Assembly (NCBI GenBank): GCA_947589075.1
Contig: CANQBS010000013.1
Location: 1-44,416, forward strand
Length of the DNA: 44,416 bases
Direction of reading: 5' to 3'
Source of the DNA: an uncultured Acetatifactor sp.
Lineage (GTDB): Bacteria > Bacillota > Clostridia > Lachnospirales > Lachnospiraceae
A program made the translations under genes and the position numbers. Below, one piece after another: positions 41,339 through 44,416 of the stretch; position 1 is the stretch's first letter, and each line of letters starts with the position of its first letter. The notes under the pieces were generated by a model. It was not told the origin of the DNA and did not search any database. It saw nothing but the letters and a program-made list of their open reading frames with translations.

Positions 41339-43456
41339 TTACAGAATCCGTTTGAATTTCTTTTCCAGCTCGGTTTTGGTCATGGAAATGATGGTAGGCC
41401 TTCCGTGGGGGCAGTTATAAGGATTGTCCAGGGTAAGCAGCTCGTCCACCAGCTTCTCCGCTTCCGCAGGAGTCAGCCTGTGATTGCCCTTTACTGCAGC
41501 CTTACAGGACATGGAGGCGATTTTCTCTTCCACAGACTTAAGATTTCCGGTGGGAGCGCCCTCCGTCAGTCCGTCCAGCACCTCCAGAAACATCTGCCGT
41601 TCGCTGCAGCCGTAGAGATCTGCCGGAACGCTGCGCAGAGCGTATTCGTTCCCGCCGAATTCTTCAATTTCAAAGCCCAGGGAGGTAAAGGCGTCCATAT
41701 TTTCCTGGAGAACCAGCGCCTCCTGCCCTGTCAGACTTATGATAACAGGGGGAAGAAGGCTCTGGCTTATCACCTCATGCTCCCTGTACTGCCGGATGAG
41801 ACGTTCATACTTCACCTTCTCATGGGCAGCATGCTGGTCGATGATGAACATTTTATCCTCAAACTGCAGGATCCAGTAGGTATCGAAGATCTGACCGATC
41901 ATATGGTAACGGGAACGGTTCTCCGCCTTCAATAGCTTTTCCTCGAAGAGATTCATCTGCTGCGGGGACGGCGCCAAAATATCGTTGCCCGGAATGCCTT
42001 CCTGCTGCATTGCGGCCGGATTTTCCTGCTGCAGCGCTGCCGGGGCAGGCTGTGCAGCTTTCTTCGTAAGATCAGCCCCATTTATCGGGAGCTCTTCCCT
42101 TAAAGGAACAGCATCTTCCTTTGTGAGAACAGCGTCTTCCTTTAAGGGAGCTGCCTCCTGGAAAAAATCATCTTCCTGCCCTGCAATGGCTTCCCCGGGC
42201 TTTCTTCCCTCCAGCACTCTGCTCCACAGGGGACTGTTCAGCATATCATGTATATCCTGCAGCTGCTGTCCCGGATTCCCGGCCCGGTATCTGTTTTCTT
42301 CCATGACCCGGTACCGATCCGACCTGTTCTTTTCAAAAGACTCCGGACCATATTCCGCCCTTTTCTTTTTTCCCCCGACTTCATCCGCCGGATCAGAAGC
42401 TGCTGCCGCAGACGTCCCTGAAGTTTCTTTTGCCCCGGAACCGGACAAGGAGGCCTCCGGGATCATCTCCCTGTGATGAAGGGTATCCCGCACCATGGCG
42501 GCCAGCAGATTGCAGAACGCGGGGCCGTCGGAAAAACGCACATCCATCTTGGTGGGATGGACATTCACATCCACCGTCTCATTTTCCATATAAATATGGA
42601 GAACGCAAAGCGGAAATTTATGCTGCATCAAATATTCCCGGTACCCCTCCTCCAGCGCTTTGGCGATGAGCTGGCTTCGGATAAAGCGCCGGTTCATAAA
42701 ATAAATCTCGAAATTGCGGTTGGAGCGGACTAAGATCGGCTTTCCCAGATACCCCTCCAGGCGGATGCCTCCCCGTACCTCCTGGACAGGAACCAATTGG
42801 GAAGCAATATCCCTCCCGTAAAGCCTGTAGATGACCTCCTTCAGGTCCCCGTTTCCCGAGGTATGGAACCGCACCTGGCTTCCCAAGGTGAATTTAAAGG
42901 AAATATCCGGTCTGGAAAGAGCCAGATGCTCCATCAGCTCCGCGATATAACCGCCTTCTGTGGCGGGAGTTTTTAAAAATTTGCGCCGCACGGGAGTATT
43001 GTAAAAAAGGTTTCTCATGATGAAGGTGGTTCCATCCGGGGCACCCACCTCTTCAAAGGATTTCTCCTGGGCTCCCTCCATGACAAAACGGATCCCGGTC
43101 AGGGCGTCTCTTGTTTTGGTGATCACTTCCACCTTTGAGACCGCGGCAATGCTGGACAGGGCTTCTCCCCGAAACCCCAGGCTGTTTACGTGCATCAGGT
43201 CGTCCACAGAGGAGATCTTGCTGGTGGCGTGGCGCAAAAAGGCCGTCCGGATCTGGGAAGCTTCCATGCCGCTTCCGTTGTCCGTCACCCTTAAGAACTC
43301 GATGCCCCCGTCCTTTGCTTCCACGGTAATGGCGGTGGCACCGGCGTCAATGGCGTTCTCCACCAGCTCCTTCACCACGCTGGAGGGACGCTCCACCACT
43401 TCGCCGGCGGCGATCTTATCTATGGTCTCCGAATCCAAAACATGTATCTGTGTCAT
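41339..43456 (-). CDS. mutL: DNA mismatch repair protein MutL
   Basis: The 705-residue protein has the GHKL ATPase (VKELVENAIDAGAT, DNGSGM, GFRGEALSS) in the first 330 residues. The C-terminal endonuclease domain has DQHAAHEKVKYE at 540-551, SCKAAV near 650 and CPHGRP at 682-687, so it is an endonuclease-type MutL suited to a genome without MutH. The linker (about 335-500) is variable, acidic and contains three 7-residue repeats. It overlaps nothing and follows mutS by 88 bases. Confidence 0.97.
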   Translation of the reverse strand: MTQIHVLDSETIDKIAAGEVVERPSSVVKELVENAIDAGATAITVEAKDGGIEFLRVTDNGSGMEASQIRTAFLRHATSKISSVDDLMHVNSLGFRGEALSSIAAVSKVEVITKTRDALTGIRFVMEGAQEKSFEEVGAPDGTTFIMRNLFYNTPVRRKFLKTPATEGGYIAELMEHLALSRPDISFKFTLGSQVRFHTSGNGDLKEVIYRLYGRDIASQLVPVQEVRGGIRLEGYLGKPILVRSNRNFEIYFMNRRFIRSQLIAKALEEGYREYLMQHKFPLCVLHIYMENETVDVNVHPTKMDVRFSDGPAFCNLLAAMVRDTLHHREMIPEASLSGSGAKETSGTSAAAASDPADEVGGKKKRAEYGPESFEKNRSDRYRVMEENRYRAGNPGQQLQDIHDMLNSPLWSRVLEGRKPGEAIAGQEDDFFQEAAPLKEDAVLTKEDAVPLREELPINGADLTKKAAQPAPAALQQENPAAMQQEGIPGNDILAPSPQQMNLFEEKLLKAENRSRYHMIGQIFDTYWILQFEDKMFIIDQHAAHEKVKYERLIRQYREHEVISQSLLPPVIISLTGQEALVLQENMDAFTSLGFEIEEFGGNEYALRSVPADLYGCSERQMFLEVLDGLTEGAPTGNLKSVEEKIASMSCKAAVKGNHRLTPAEAEKLVDELLTLDNPYNCPHGRPTIISMTKTELEKKFKRIL
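42095..42157. repeat. Three tandem 21-bp units in the MutL linker
   Basis: Units at 42095-42115, 42116-42136 and 42137-42157 share TTCC at their start and GAACAGC/GAGCTGC in the second half. Translated on the minus strand they give three copies of a seven-residue (D/E)A-V/A-hydrophobic-x-K/R-E motif. In-frame copy changes would only lengthen the linker. Confidence 0.75.
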
Positions 43457-43468
43457 ATTTCCCGTTCC

Positions 43469-43518
43469 TTTTTCCTGAAACTTTTTCCGGAAACTTCTCC
43501 GCTTCCTTTTCCGGAAAG
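43469..43518. repeat. Short CCGGAAA repeats between mutS and mutL
   Basis: Two adjacent 13-base units (43469-43481 and 43482-43494) differ by one base (TTTTTCCTGAAAC, TTTTTCCGGAAAC), and a third partial copy TTTTCCGGAAAG follows at 43507-43518. TTTCCGGAAA is itself a palindrome. Confidence 0.6.
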
Positions 43519-43544
43519 CTTTCGTCTGATCCCGGAGCCCCGGA

Positions 43545-44416
43545 CTAATTCTCCCTGTTCCCCTGCCATCTGTTGTTCAGCTTGGACTGCAGGCGGTACA
43601 GGGTATTTAGGGCATCCAGCGGCGTCATGGTTGAGATATTGACTTCCTTCAGCTCCTTGATCACATCTTCATCCGTCACCGTATCAAAAAGGGACATCTG
43701 AGCAAGATCCACTTCGTCCAGCTTCGGCTGCTTCTTCGCCTTCACATCGTCTTTGGTATCCACCTGAATGCTCTGAATCTTCTCGATAATGTCGTTATCG
43801 CTCAGCTGCTTTACGATCTCCTTGGCCCGGTCCGTCACCATGTCCGGCACCCCCGCCAGCTTCGCCACCTGGATGCCGTAGCTTCTGTCGGCGCCGCCTT
43901 TGATGATCTTGCGCAGGAAAACGATATCGTCCCCGGATTCCTTCACGGCGATGCAGTAATTGTTCACATTGCTGATTTTGCCCTCCAGCTCCGTCAGCTC
44001 GTGATAATGGGTGGCAAAAAGGGTCTTGGCGCCCAGAAACTTGCGGTTGCTGATATGCTCGATCACCGCCCAGGCAATGGAAAGCCCGTCAAAGGTGGAG
44101 GTTCCCCTGCCGATCTCATCCAGGATGAGAAGGCTTTTGGAGGTGGCGTTGCGCAGGATGTTTGCCACCTCGTTCATCTCCACCATAAAGGTGGACTGGC
44201 CGCTGGCAAGATCGTCGGAAGCCCCAACTCTGGTGAAGATCCGGTCTACGATGCCGATATTCGCGCTTTTTGCCGGCACAAAGCAGCCGATCTGTGCCAA
44301 CAGCACGATCAGGGCAGTCTGGCGCATATAAGTGGACTTGCCGGCCATATTGGGACCCGTGATGATGGAAATACAGTGGCTGGCGTTATCCAGGTAGGTG
44401 TCATTGGAAATAAACA
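43545..44416 (-). CDS. mutS: DNA mismatch repair protein MutS, C-terminal part
   Basis: The frame runs off the right edge; 290 C-terminal residues are visible. The ABC ATPase is complete: Walker [13 protein letters not shown], Walker [17 protein letters not shown] with the signature upstream, and ATHYHEL. The clamp and mismatch-binding domains lie outside the window. The C-terminal tail has a helix-turn-helix region near [17 protein letters not shown] that mediates dimer contacts. It is the first visible gene of the mutS-mutL-miaA row. Confidence 0.97.
   Translation of the reverse strand, partial: FISNDTYLDNASHCISIITGPNMAGKSTYMRQTALIVLLAQIGCFVPAKSANIGIVDRIFTRVGASDDLASGQSTFMVEMNEVANILRNATSKSLLILDEIGRGTSTFDGLSIAWAVIEHISNRKFLGAKTLFATHYHELTELEGKISNVNNYCIAVKESGDDIVFLRKIIKGGADRSYGIQVAKLAGVPDMVTDRAKEIVKQLSDNDIIEKIQSIQVDTKDDVKAKKQPKLDEVDLAQMSLFDTVTDEDVIKELKEVNISTMTPLDALNTLYRLQSKLNNRWQGNREN

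Overview
The window looks like a stretch of chromosome from a Gram-positive anaerobe of the class Clostridia, most likely family Lachnospiraceae. This rests on the B12-binding radical SAM / DUF2344 / RNase G cluster, on L27 with a cleavable N-terminus beside its Prp protease, on a divergent yneA-lexA pair with Firmicutes-type SOS boxes, on the YggS-SepF-LspA grouping and on strong GGAGG ribosome binding sites. No rRNA, tRNA, CRISPR array, intact insertion sequence or prophage was seen. It is mostly core genome, with a carbohydrate-utilisation fragment at the left edge.

Left part, plus strand (1-8.7 kb): the C-terminal part of a family 2 glycoside hydrolase and a HAD phosphatase; a short stretch with three hairpins and a possible REP-like remnant; two small unrecognised proteins (one with a single membrane helix, one with a CDIGSPWAC tail); then, behind a good sigma-A promoter, a radical SAM/B12 protein, its DUF2344 partner, RNase G, an orphan ParA-type ATPase and a NUDIX hydrolase in one tight row.

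Middle (8.8-15.1 kb): minus-strand small proteins, dtd and an AI-2E-type permease; a plus-strand TtcA-like tRNA thiolase and a tyrosine recombinase; then the SOS locus, with a LysM division inhibitor (yneA-like) and lexA diverging from a region with at least two good and two weaker LexA-box-like sites; then a DUF378 membrane protein.

Right part, all minus strand (15.2-44.4 kb). Read in the direction of transcription from the right edge it runs: mutS (partial), mutL, miaA, an aluminium-resistance-type PLP enzyme, radC; the rod-shape and division block mreB-mreC-mreD-PBP2-minC-minD-minE-rodA-mgsA-dacF; a separate P-loop protein unit; a HlyD-like membrane protein, yggS, sepF; aroB-lspA-rluD; serine dehydratase sdaAB-sdaAA; a cytidylate-kinase-like protein; and the ribosome block rplU-prp-rpmA-obgE-yhbY-nadD-yqeK-rsfS. 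Elongation (Mre/PBP2/RodA), septum placement (MinCDE, SepF), wall trimming (DacF) and lipoprotein maturation (LspA) therefore sit close together, with ribosome assembly downstream.

The most unusual items are a roughly 240-residue insertion in PBP2 ahead of its active-site serine, the small CDIGSPWAC protein before the radical SAM gene, a self-contained P-loop unit between dacF and the HlyD/SepF group, an orphan ParA in the RNase G operon, a 21-bp repeat in the MutL linker and a hairpin that leaves aroB without a visible ribosome binding site. All assignments come from reading motifs by eye; no database search was possible.
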